From positions 186,001 to 250,000 of the forward strand of contig NZ_QDKG01000003.1 of the NCBI RefSeq assembly GCF_003076635.1: a stretch of DNA of 64,000 nt. The letters run 5' to 3'. Shown piece by piece: positions 27,198 to 35,400 of the stretch (positions are counted from its first letter, which is position 1; the number at the start of each line of letters is the position of its first letter). Origin of the DNA: Sphingobacterium corticibacter. Lineage in GTDB: Bacteria; Bacteroidota; Bacteroidia; Sphingobacteriales; Sphingobacteriaceae. A program made the position numbers and the translations under genes. The notes under the pieces were generated by a model, which worked only from the letters and a program-made list of their open reading frames with translations, was not told where the DNA came from and did no database searches.

Positions 27198-27242
27198 ATT
27201 TCGTATTGGTCAGGCAGATTACATTTGCCTGAAATACGAAAT
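27198..27242 (+). promoter_or_regulatory. Hairpin that covers the start codon of the CPBP gene
   Basis: ATTTCGTATT (27198-27207) pairs with AATACGAAAT (27233-27242), and CAGGCA (27211-27216) pairs with TGCCTG (27226-27231), leaving a 9-nt loop and a GGT bulge. The outer pairs include the first two bases of the ATG at 27241. It may end the LytTR transcript or limit translation of the CPBP gene. Confidence 0.5.
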
Positions 27243-28017
27243 GAATATGCATAAACGTACCTACTATCTAACCTTTGCTATCGGATTTATTGTTTATTTT
27301 TTAGTCGACAGTACTCTCTTTTCGCTCTGCCAAAAACAAGTTACGATTTGGACACAATCCAAAGCATTAGGACATGTTATTGCTTATAGTATAACTATTA
27401 TTCCGCTATTCCTAACGACAGCTCTGCTGCGGAAAAGCATCCCTGATATACCTAGAAATTTAGGGTTAAATGGCAATCTGCTTCTTGGCGTGTGCTTCGC
27501 TTTTTTATGCACTTTGCCGATGTTGGTCGCTTTTACATTGAAATTTGAACTGACTAGTTTATCTGTTGAAACCATTATTATAAATACCATTTCATCGGCG
27601 TTTTTCGAAGAGCTTATTTATAGAGGTTTTCTATTTGGTATGCTGTATAGATTCACACGCTTAGGTTTTCTACCCGCTATTTTTCTAGGTTCACTGCTTT
27701 TTGGCGTAGCTCACCTCTATCAAAGTACAGATATTACTGAACTGGCTGGAATATTTATGATTACGTTTCTAGGATCTATCTTGTTTGCATGGATTTATAC
27801 TGAATGGAACTTTAACCTTTGGACGGCCATCTTTTTACACTGTTTTATGAATCTATATTGGTTGATTTTTAATGTGGATGACACAGCTTTAGGTGGAGTT
27901 TATGCTAATGTATTTCGGTTTACAACTATTTTTCTTGCTATCGTTGGAACGATCATTTACAAAAAGAAATCTAACATTCCGATGAGTATCGTAAGAAAGG
28001 CATGGTGGCTCAAATAA
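27241..28017 (+). CDS. CPBP-family intramembrane metalloprotease (Rce1/Abi type)
   Basis: The product has 258 residues and about eight transmembrane segments. The three catalytic motifs are visible: 'FFEELIYRGFLFGML' (EExxxR, near residue 122), 'FGVAHLYQ' (FxxxH) and 'FLHCFMNLYW' (HxxxN/F). Family members are prenyl-protein endopeptidases or bacteriocin-immunity-like proteases; the bacterial substrate is unknown. The ATG at 27241 lies inside a hairpin; the second ATG at 27247 is an alternative start. It is paired with the LytTR gene upstream. Confidence 0.9.
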   Translation: MNMHKRTYYLTFAIGFIVYFLVDSTLFSLCQKQVTIWTQSKALGHVIAYSITIIPLFLTTALLRKSIPDIPRNLGLNGNLLLGVCFAFLCTLPMLVAFTLKFELTSLSVETIIINTISSAFFEELIYRGFLFGMLYRFTRLGFLPAIFLGSLLFGVAHLYQSTDITELAGIFMITFLGSILFAWIYTEWNFNLWTAIFLHCFMNLYWLIFNVDDTALGGVYANVFRFTTIFLAIVGTIIYKKKSNIPMSIVRKAWWLK

Positions 28018-28186
28018 GCTCACTGATCAAAGAGTTGCTAAGTGAAATTCAGTAAAGTTCCTAATTAGTGTTAAAAAATACCTTATTATGGTAAAATTTA
28101 TATTTTTTACAATATTATTGTGCTATAAATATAATGGCGATTCTTAAAACGTTGCTGTTGATTTACCACCAAAAGTTGATCTCTGT

Positions 28187-28462
28187 ATGTTTACTCATTT
28201 TATTAGACTTATTGTTTCTATGTGCGCTTACACGATATTTCCAGATCACGTGGCAGCTCAAAATGGGAACGATTCGTATTTTCAAACGAGCGATGAAAGT
28301 CATAGCGATATTATTATGGCAACAGAAAAACAAATGGAGTCATTCCGAGTTAATCAGGTAGACCATATTCTATCAAATCCAAACGAAATTTACGATGCAA
28401 AAGACATCTTTATATCTATCTGCAATTGTTATTATTTTCCTATCGGCCTGCGGTGGCGATAA
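28187..28462 (+). CDS. Small putative exported protein (uncertain)
   Basis: The frame encodes 91 residues. It starts with a signal-like stretch 'FIRLIVSMCAYTIFPDHVAAQ', followed by an acidic hydrophilic segment ('NGNDSYFQTSDESHSD', 'MESFRVNQVDHILSNPNEIYDAKD'). The last 68 bp overlap the lipoprotein gene starting at 28395, and the C-terminal residues look unconstrained. A second overlapping frame begins at 28134, so a frameshifted gene is also possible. No family is recognised. Confidence 0.3.
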   Translation: MFTHFIRLIVSMCAYTIFPDHVAAQNGNDSYFQTSDESHSDIIMATEKQMESFRVNQVDHILSNPNEIYDAKDIFISICNCYYFPIGLRWR

Positions 28463-28979
28463 CTCAAAATCTGTCGAATTAGATAAACGCGAGGCGGCAC
28501 TTTTAGAACGCGAAAAACAGATCGACTCCATTACCAAAGATTATCAAGTTCTTGTACGGATGCGAGATAGTTTGTCGCAAATCAATACGGTTCAACTTGA
28601 CACGATCATCATGAATGCCGCATGGACAGATTCTTTGATTGGAGAATGGGAGAGTAGATTGGTGTGTATATCGACCACTTGTCGTGGTTATGTAATAGGC
28701 GATCAACGCACGGAACATTGGAGTTTTCTTTCAGATAGTACGGGTCTTTATTTAGAAGTTGCAGGAAAGGCAAAGTCTCCAAAAACCTATTTGGCGACAG
28801 CCTCTGCAAATAGAAATGAACTAACCTTGAAAGAACAAGATCGGGAAAGTGCCAGCCCAGCATCTTTATTGTCATTTTCCGAAATAAGCAGCCGACAGCT
28901 ACGTGGACAGAAACGCAATACCGGAGCAGACAATTGCAAACTAGTATTTTCCGTACTTTTAACGCCGAGATCAAAATAA
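28395..28979 (+). CDS. Lipoprotein with coiled-coil segment
   Basis: The product has 194 residues. 'LSAIVIIFLSACGGD' is a signal with a lipobox (LSAC), giving an anchored Cys at about residue 19. Residues 25-75 ('VELDKREAALLEREKQIDSITKDYQVLVRMRDSLSQI') form a short coiled coil. The rest holds 'GEWESRLVCISTTCRGYVIGDQRTEHWSF', which resembles beta-rich lipocalin-like domains that start with a 'GxW' motif. No specific function can be named. The antiporter gene begins 3 bp after the stop, so the two are in one operon. Confidence 0.75.
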   Translation: MQKTSLYLSAIVIIFLSACGGDNSKSVELDKREAALLEREKQIDSITKDYQVLVRMRDSLSQINTVQLDTIIMNAAWTDSLIGEWESRLVCISTTCRGYVIGDQRTEHWSFLSDSTGLYLEVAGKAKSPKTYLATASANRNELTLKEQDRESASPASLLSFSEISSRQLRGQKRNTGADNCKLVFSVLLTPRSK

Positions 28980-28982
28980 AAC

Positions 28983-31106
28983 ATGGTAAACTTAGCTATA
29001 CACGGATTCACTTTGCCGGTAGAAGATCCTATCATCAAGTTTTTAATTGAGTTGGTGATTATTCTCTTTATTCCGATTCTATTAAATAAAATTAAAGTAC
29101 CCCATCTTTTAGGGCTAATTATTGCGGGTGCAATCGTCGGGCCAAATGGGTTCAATATTTTGCTGCGCGACAGCAGCGTTGTGGTAATTGGTACGACGGG
29201 ATTGCTTTATATCATGTTCTTAGCAGGATTAGAAATTGATATGGGCGACTTCAAAAAGAACAAATGGAAAAGTATTACTTTCTCTATTTATACCTTTGCT
29301 GTACCATTTGCTTTAGGACTTTTAGGAGGATATTACATACTCAATTTCTCCTTGTTAACCTCCATTCTCTTCGCTAGTTTATTCAGCTCGCACACGCTCA
29401 TTGTATATCCATTAGTCAGCAGTTTGGGGGTGACAAAGAAAATCTCCGTAAACGTTACCGTCGGCGGTACCATGATTACTGATGTGCTTTCGTTACTAGT
29501 GTTAGCCGTTGTGGTCGGCATGACACAAGGAGAAGTCGGAACGGCATTTTGGGTGCAGCTTACCGTATCCATGATTCTTTTTTCGTTGATCGTACTTTTT
29601 GTATTTCCAATCATTGCTCGTTGGTTTTTCAAAACAATTCACGATAAAATTTCCCAATACATTTTCGTTGTGGTGATTATCTACTTGGGAGCGCTTTTGG
29701 CAGAACTTGCGGGAGTAGAAGCTATCATTGGGGCATTTTTTGCCGGATTGGCTTTGAATCGATTAATTCCGCACACCTCACCGCTGATGAATCGCGTAGA
29801 ATTCGTCGGAAATGCCCTGTTCATACCTTTCTTTTTGATTAGCGTGGGTATGTTAATTGATTTTCGCGCTTTCATTAGTAGCTGGGAAACACTCGGTGTT
29901 GCAGCAGTCATGTTGGTAGCTTCTATTGGTGGTAAATATGCGGCAGCGATCTTAACACAAAAAACTTTCCGCTTTACCAAAGATGAAGGGATGTTGATCT
30001 TTGGTATGAGTTCCGCATCTGCAGCAGCTACGTTGGCAGCAGTACTCGTCGGTTACAATATAATTTTGGGCGAATCACCCAATGGCGAACCTATTCGATT
30101 GCTTAGTGAACATGTACTCAACGGCAGTATTCTACTGATTTTAGTTTCTTGTACCATTTCTTCATTCGTATCGATGTCCAGTGCCCAACGCATTGCGGAA
30201 GCAGAGAATGAGAAAACCGTGTCGGATAGTGATGGACAAGAAGAGAAGATCTTGATGCCCATCAATAATGAAGAGATGACGCAAAAGATGATCAATCTAG
30301 GTCTGCTGATTAAGAATAAAGGCACAAAAGAAGGCGTGTATGTGATGAACGTAATCAACGAGGAAACCAAAGAATCTTCGTTGAAAAATGCGGAAAAGAT
30401 TTTGGATAATGCCGTGAAATTGGGGGCTTCTGCCGACACCTTGATTACGCCAATCAAGCGTTATGATAGCTCGGTCGTATCGGGAATTAATAACGTGATC
30501 AAGGAAAATGAGGTAACAGATTTGATCATCGGATTGCAGAAGGAGCGTGGCTTTACACCCTCATTTATCTATAATTTGTATAATGGATATCTCAAAAATG
30601 AGCATGTCAATCTGATGTTGTATCATGCGATTCAGCCGCTTTCTACTATAAAGAATTATGTCGTCTTGATTCCACCGGGAGCGGATCGTGAACCCGGATT
30701 CTTCTACGCATTACTTCGGATCTGGAATATCGCCAAAAACTCGGGCGCTACTATGCAATTCTATGCCACCGCGGCCATGATTGCTGTGCTACAACGCATT
30801 CTGAAAAAGTCCAATATCGAAGCTGAGATGAGCGAAATAGCGACTTGGGAAGAGGCGCAGCAAAAGGCGGAAGATCTTGGACGCGATCAGGGACTCATTA
30901 TTGTGATGGCCGATCGCAATTTATTTAGCTATGCTTCACAAATGCACGCCGTACCGGATTATTTGAATAGACAGGCGGTGGACAACAACTATATTCTAAT
31001 ATATCCGTTCTCTAAAGAACGCGATATTGCGCAAGAATCGAGATCCGTAAATAATATTAATGATTTTGCCACCATCGGTAAGTTGATATCGAAGGTTTTT
31101 AAATAG
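28983..31106 (+). CDS. CPA2-family cation:proton antiporter (KefB-like) with C-terminal USP-like region
   Basis: The product has 707 residues. About twelve transmembrane segments span residues 15-400: 'LLGLIIAGAIVGPNGFNIL' is the first conserved block, and 'LAELAGVEAIIGAFFAGLALNRLIP' carries the family's Asn/Asp-like core region. The hydrophilic C-terminal half (430-707) holds 'MNVINEET...EKILDNAVKLGA' and resembles universal-stress-protein domains; there is no RCK/TrkA domain. It likely exchanges K+ or Na+ for H+. It is transcribed with the lipoprotein in front and a secreted protein behind (7-bp gap). Confidence 0.9.
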   Translation: MVNLAIHGFTLPVEDPIIKFLIELVIILFIPILLNKIKVPHLLGLIIAGAIVGPNGFNILLRDSSVVVIGTTGLLYIMFLAGLEIDMGDFKKNKWKSITFSIYTFAVPFALGLLGGYYILNFSLLTSILFASLFSSHTLIVYPLVSSLGVTKKISVNVTVGGTMITDVLSLLVLAVVVGMTQGEVGTAFWVQLTVSMILFSLIVLFVFPIIARWFFKTIHDKISQYIFVVVIIYLGALLAELAGVEAIIGAFFAGLALNRLIPHTSPLMNRVEFVGNALFIPFFLISVGMLIDFRAFISSWETLGVAAVMLVASIGGKYAAAILTQKTFRFTKDEGMLIFGMSSASAAATLAAVLVGYNIILGESPNGEPIRLLSEHVLNGSILLILVSCTISSFVSMSSAQRIAEAENEKTVSDSDGQEEKILMPINNEEMTQKMINLGLLIKNKGTKEGVYVMNVINEETKESSLKNAEKILDNAVKLGASADTLITPIKRYDSSVVSGINNVIKENEVTDLIIGLQKERGFTPSFIYNLYNGYLKNEHVNLMLYHAIQPLSTIKNYVVLIPPGADREPGFFYALLRIWNIAKNSGATMQFYATAAMIAVLQRILKKSNIEAEMSEIATWEEAQQKAEDLGRDQGLIIVMADRNLFSYASQMHAVPDYLNRQAVDNNYILIYPFSKERDIAQESRSVNNINDFATIGKLISKVFK

Positions 31107-31113
31107 TTTGAAC

Positions 31114-31827
31114 ATGAATTCTATATCTGTTCCTATTCTAGCAACGTTATTTTTCGCTGTATTACTCAATAATCCGGTTATAGCACAGCAGGGAGAAATT
31201 AATCAAGCGCAACGATCAAACGCGAGCGACTGCAAATGTCCCGAAAATATATATACCAGTTCTGCTCCAAATCAGGTATTTACCTATTCTAATGGGAAGA
31301 AAATAGTAGCTTGCGGTTACGTAATGGATGAGCAGCAACCAGATGTGTTATCCGAATTCGTGCTAGCAGAATGCGAAACTGATACCGTAATCGATTTCTG
31401 GGGTGCTATGACGATTTCTAGATTGGCGTTTAAACAGGATACGTTATTCGTACAGGAGTTATATGAGTTGCCTATCGGTGATGATTTTAAATCGCGCGAA
31501 ATCGTATGGACGATAGAGAAATTTTCCTATAATGGTAGCCAATTAATGCGGGAAAAACGGGTGAATCACGACTTGATATTATATGACGACAATACGATCA
31601 AAAAAGTATTGGAGCGATACAAAGCTGCAGATGATGTTTTAAATGATGATAAAATGCTATTAGCAGATCAATTATTCACCGCTGCATTAAGTGGTCATAC
31701 AAAAGCTAAATCTGCTTTCTTGGGTTTTCATCAGCGTTTCCCAGCATTAAGTGGAGCGTATCTACAACAATATCGTATTTTGACGGAGATGCTTACTGCA
31801 TGGGAAAAAGAAGACGAAGCGCTTTAG
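31114..31827 (+). CDS. Secreted protein of unknown function
   Basis: From the ATG at 31114 the product has 237 residues; a TTG two codons earlier is the alternative. The signal peptide 'VPILATLFFAVLLNNPVIAQ' is clear. The mature part contains four cysteines ('CKCPENIY', 'VACGYV', 'AECETD') and a mixed alpha/beta core ending in helices ('AADDVLNDDKMLLADQLFTAALSGHTKAKSAFLGF'). No family was recognised. It is the last gene of the lipoprotein-antiporter operon and lies 120 bp from tRNA-Ser. Confidence 0.7.
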   Translation: MNSISVPILATLFFAVLLNNPVIAQQGEINQAQRSNASDCKCPENIYTSSAPNQVFTYSNGKKIVACGYVMDEQQPDVLSEFVLAECETDTVIDFWGAMTISRLAFKQDTLFVQELYELPIGDDFKSREIVWTIEKFSYNGSQLMREKRVNHDLILYDDNTIKKVLERYKAADDVLNDDKMLLADQLFTAALSGHTKAKSAFLGFHQRFPALSGAYLQQYRILTEMLTAWEKEDEAL

Positions 31828-31903
31828 ATTACTGTTCTTCTATGAAATTACTTTGAAGAGTATAGAATCTTATTTTTTTACAACTAATAAATCTATTTTC
31901 AGC

Positions 31904-31934
31904 TTGTTTTCAATAGGGATAAATACTATATTTG
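31904..31934 (+). promoter_or_regulatory. Promoter of tRNA-Ser (TTG - 20 bp - TATATTTG)
   Basis: TTG at 31904-31906 and TATATTTG at 31927-31934 are 20 bp apart and match the Bacteroidetes -33/-7 consensus. The tRNA 5' end is 13 bp further on. Confidence 0.75.
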
Positions 31935-31946
31935 CACTCCATTCAC

Positions 31947-32034
31947 GGATAGGTGTCAGAGTGGTTGAATGAGCAGACCTGGAAAGTCTGTATACGGGAT
32001 GACCGTATCGAGGGTTCGAATCCCTCCCTCTCCG
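31947..32034 (+). tRNA. tRNA-Ser(GGA)
   Basis: This class II tRNA has 88 nt. The anticodon stem CAGAC/GTCTG (31974-31978 / 31986-31990) encloses a CTGGAAA loop, giving anticodon GGA at 31981-31983. A long variable arm (ATACGG...CCGTAT) and the T-arm GAGGG-TTCGAAT-CCCTC follow. The acceptor 5' strand GGATAGG faces CCTCTCC, leaving a T4-C69 mismatch; the other six pairs fit. CCA is not encoded: the discriminator G is followed by CAG. The 3' end (ATCCCTCCCTCTCCGCA, 32020-32036) is repeated twice downstream and is the likely attachment core of the island. Confidence 0.93.
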
Positions 32035-32037
32035 CAG

Positions 32038-32071
32038 AAAAAATCCTTTGTCGAAAGACAAGGGATTTTTT
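32038..32071 (+). terminator. Terminator of tRNA-Ser, first copy
   Basis: AAATCCTTTGTC, GAAA loop, GACAAGGGATTT: a 12-bp stem with one G-U pair ending in six T. An identical copy lies in repeat unit 2. Confidence 0.85.
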
Positions 32072-32176
32072 GCATTATAGCCATTCGAACGGAAGCATAG
32101 GGCAGGGTTCGATCCAAAGGAGGTTTACGACTGAGTTTGGGGAATGTGCGCCTAAACCAATCCCTCCCTCTCCGCA

Positions 32177-32210
32177 AAAAAATCCTTTGTCGAAAGACAA
32201 GGGATTTTTT
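32177..32210 (+). terminator. Second copy of the tRNA terminator hairpin
   Basis: Same stem, GAAA loop and T-run as at 32038-32071, located in repeat unit 2. Confidence 0.8.
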
Positions 32211-32314
32211 GCATTATAGCCATTCGAACGGAAGCGTAGGGCAGGGTTCGATCCGAAGGAGGTTTAAGACTGAGTTTGGGGAATGTGCGCCTAAACCAAT
32301 CCCTCCCTCTCCGC

Positions 32315-32355
32315 ATAACAAAGAGCAGCTTCAAGGAGCTGCTCTTTGTTATTTA
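32315..32355 (+). terminator. Hairpin terminator closing the repeat array
   Basis: A 16-bp perfect stem (32315-32330 against 32337-32352) with a 6-nt loop TCAAGG follows the last tRNA-tail copy and is followed by TTT. Confidence 0.75.
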
Positions 32356-32451
32356 AAGGCCTTTTTCTCTTCTTCATTTCAACGTAATTTTAAATAATAT
32401 ACGTTTTTTGGCAGAGTTTTGACAGCCTCTTTTAATTGGATAAAAGCCATT

Positions 32452-35400
32452 TCAAAAATCAAATGATTCGTATTTTATAGTTTGATCCATAAATTCTTTT
32501 AGTCTTTGATGAGCAAATGGTCGTATAATTGTCTCGTATACTGTTTCAACTTCCGTAGATATCATTTTTGAAATTTCGAAAGTCTTTTTTCCAGAAATTC
32601 CGTTGATCGACGCCCCTAATCGCAAGCCCATTTTTTTATCATATAATAAAAGGTATCTATCATGAAAAGGAGATTTTTTACCTTGATTCTGTGCTCTGAT
32701 GAAAGTATTCTCTGGAGGATTATCAAGTGATTCTTCATACCATGCATCTTTATATGAACCTTTGGTAAAGTCCTCGTCTGGTTCTGCCTCTATACTACTT
32801 AAAACCGTAGTTGACGATTTATGACACCATTCGTCTACCTTCTTTAAAAAATGCATATCTCTCTTAGAAAAATATGGATCAACTATATAAATCTCTCTAG
32901 AATCACTATTTTTAACAAAGCTCTTAATAAAAGAGAATGCTTCGTCTTGCATCCCGGGATTAACAATTATACTGTTATTCCCTGTACCGATGTGATAATT
33001 CATTGCGCTAGAATTTTTGTTAGATATATTACAAATCAAGTTATAACATAACCTGCCATTGGCAGTCGCCGAATCATAAAGTGATAAAAGTAAATTGTCT
33101 TTATCGTCAGATTTAATAATATTCTCAATAAAAAACTCATACAAAGGTATTGAAAAGAAAAACGGCATAACTGATGCGGAATGTAGGAAAGAAATAGTTT
33201 CAGCATTATCTCTTGACTTTCTTTTGTCAGAATTAAGTTGTCCTAACAAACTCCAAGCTAGGTTAGATTTTTCACTTCTTTCCTTAATTTTACCAATATT
33301 GGAATAATCCGTTTGAGCCGAGTTTTCAAGATCAAGCTTTTCAAAATGATCATTCGCTGGTTCGGACATTTTTTTCCTTGCAGGGTCTGTATCAAGATTC
33401 GAGATTAATCGCTGAGCTATGTTTTTATCACATCTATAAGCAAGGTCGACAAGCTTTTTGAATGTTGGATATTGCTCGGTATCATCCAATTTATAAATAT
33501 CTCTTTCGACTATCTTTATATATTGATTAAACATTTCGATAGATGATTTAGAAACAAGCTCGAGAGCAGCTTCATACATTGATATTCTTTCTTTTATAGA
33601 TGGGATTTTTTCTATTTCTAAAAAAGCTAACTTATATAATTCGTTTCTCTTCTTTTTATTTGTTTCATATTCAGATCCAATATTAAGAAACACCACAGCT
33701 CTATCAGTAGTATTTTCAATAGCAGGCACCTGATTTTCAATTTCAGATAATTTTTTATTAATTTTTTCTAAGCTTGAATTATTAAAGACTTCTGTACAAG
33801 CTAAAGCACTTAATAAATAACCATCGTGTTTTATTCCCTTATCTTTATTAGGAAGCTTACGTTTGATCAAGTCTGTTAATTTTAAATATAAATCACCTTT
33901 TTGAATACGCGTAAAATTTGTCGGATTCGCTTTAGCTATTCTAGAAAGATTCCTAATGTAATGGTAAATCATAGAATCTGTCTCTGCATACTCTAAAAGT
34001 CCTAAATAATCAATTGCAGTTTGAAAAGTGAAATGAGCTGATCCACCTAATCCGTCATATGGATCTCTTTCATGACAGTTTGTGAGTAATACTGCAAAAA
34101 TAATCGGTAGAATTATCTCTTTTTCCTCAGTATTCATAGAGTTCAAGTATAATTCTAATGTGGCAGGCTGGGATAAGTGGATTGCTGAAGCGACTCGTGT
34201 CAACATTCTGAAAAAATCATCGTGGTTGCAATCCTTCTTATAACTATCCAACGTTGGCAATAATTTTGAACTCACTATTTGCTTCCCAAGATCAGTCTTA
34301 CCCGCTAAAGATAGGCGTACTGATAATTCAGCCCAGAGCATTAGTTGCTCACCTTTAGTAGGCACCTGTGTTATCAATGAAGATATCTTCTGATGGGTTA
34401 GATCATTACGCTTTACGAGGCCAGAAAATATTCTAATGGTTATTCGTATAGATTCGCACAGTAAGCCAAGATGTATCTCATCCTCAAATGTAGTATCCTT
34501 CGATGTACTTTCCGCTAAATCAAAATAATCTTCAGCTAAACATTTCTGATAACCACCTAGCGACGATGCAATTTTGTAGCCCATTTTAATTTTTTTTAAT
34601 GGGTTTTCTATTTTTGAGTAGTGATTTGATAAGAACCTATTGAGTTTTTCTATTAACCCATCATATCGAGGTACGTATTGAGGATTATTTGTTTGAGGCA
34701 TACCTAACAAAATAATACTAATAGATAACACACGACACCTAGCCTCATGATTTCCAATATTATCGATTAATGGCAGTAAATCAATTATAAACTTCTTATT
34801 GTTTTTAGATGTGTCCATCGATTCGTACAAACGAATAAAAACATGTTCTATTGCTTCAGATTTTAAACTTATAGACGATATCTGATTTATGAGATATTCG
34901 ATATCATCATATTGCCAAATTACAAATTCATTATCCAGATAAGATTCCAAACAACACAAATATGCTCTCTCTCTTCTTTTTAAAGTATTAAGCTTAGAAG
35001 AAATGTTAAGTGCAAATCCGAGATCGAATTTTGACAAAATTTGCAATGTAGTTTCAATCTCCTCATACTGATTCGCAATTGATTTTAAAAATACATCCAA
35101 AAGTTTATCCATTTCACTTTTAAGGAAATTTTCATCTAAGAGTATATCATCAAGATTAAGTCTTGGGTTTACTCTCATTTCGCTGTACATCCTTAATAGA
35201 TTAGAGTAGCTTTCTAGCTGTATACATACATCACCCTGATTATCAACAAACGAAATTAGATCTATAGTTCTATTATTTGCTAATTCAACATCCACATTCA
35301 TCAGTGCCTCTACAATAACAATATGAAGCATGACCTTTCCCACAGTTGGTGAATTTATATTGAGCATAAGCTCATCGACTCTCCTAATCATAGATTTAAC

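Larger units (their letters stand above)
32020..32315 (+). repeat. Tandem ~140-bp repeats carrying copies of the tRNA-Ser 3' end (att-like)
   Basis: Unit 1 spans 32020-32159 and unit 2 spans 32160-32298. A third copy of only the 17-nt tRNA tail lies at 32299-32315. Each full unit holds the tRNA tail (ATCCCTCCCTCTCCGCA), a terminator hairpin and a 63-bp block that begins AACGGAAGC and ends GGAATGTGCG. Units differ at only a few positions. The 63-bp block recurs once more at 40466-40528. Confidence 0.9.

Noticed and set aside
28134-28361. Hydrophobic 75-codon frame in front of the lipoprotein gene
   Set aside because: It overlaps a more plausible signal-peptide frame at 28187, and its second half has no protein-like character.
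31953-32397. Several open frames across the tRNA-Ser repeats
   Set aside because: They read through tRNA, terminators and tandem repeats, and their similarity to each other is due to the DNA repeat.
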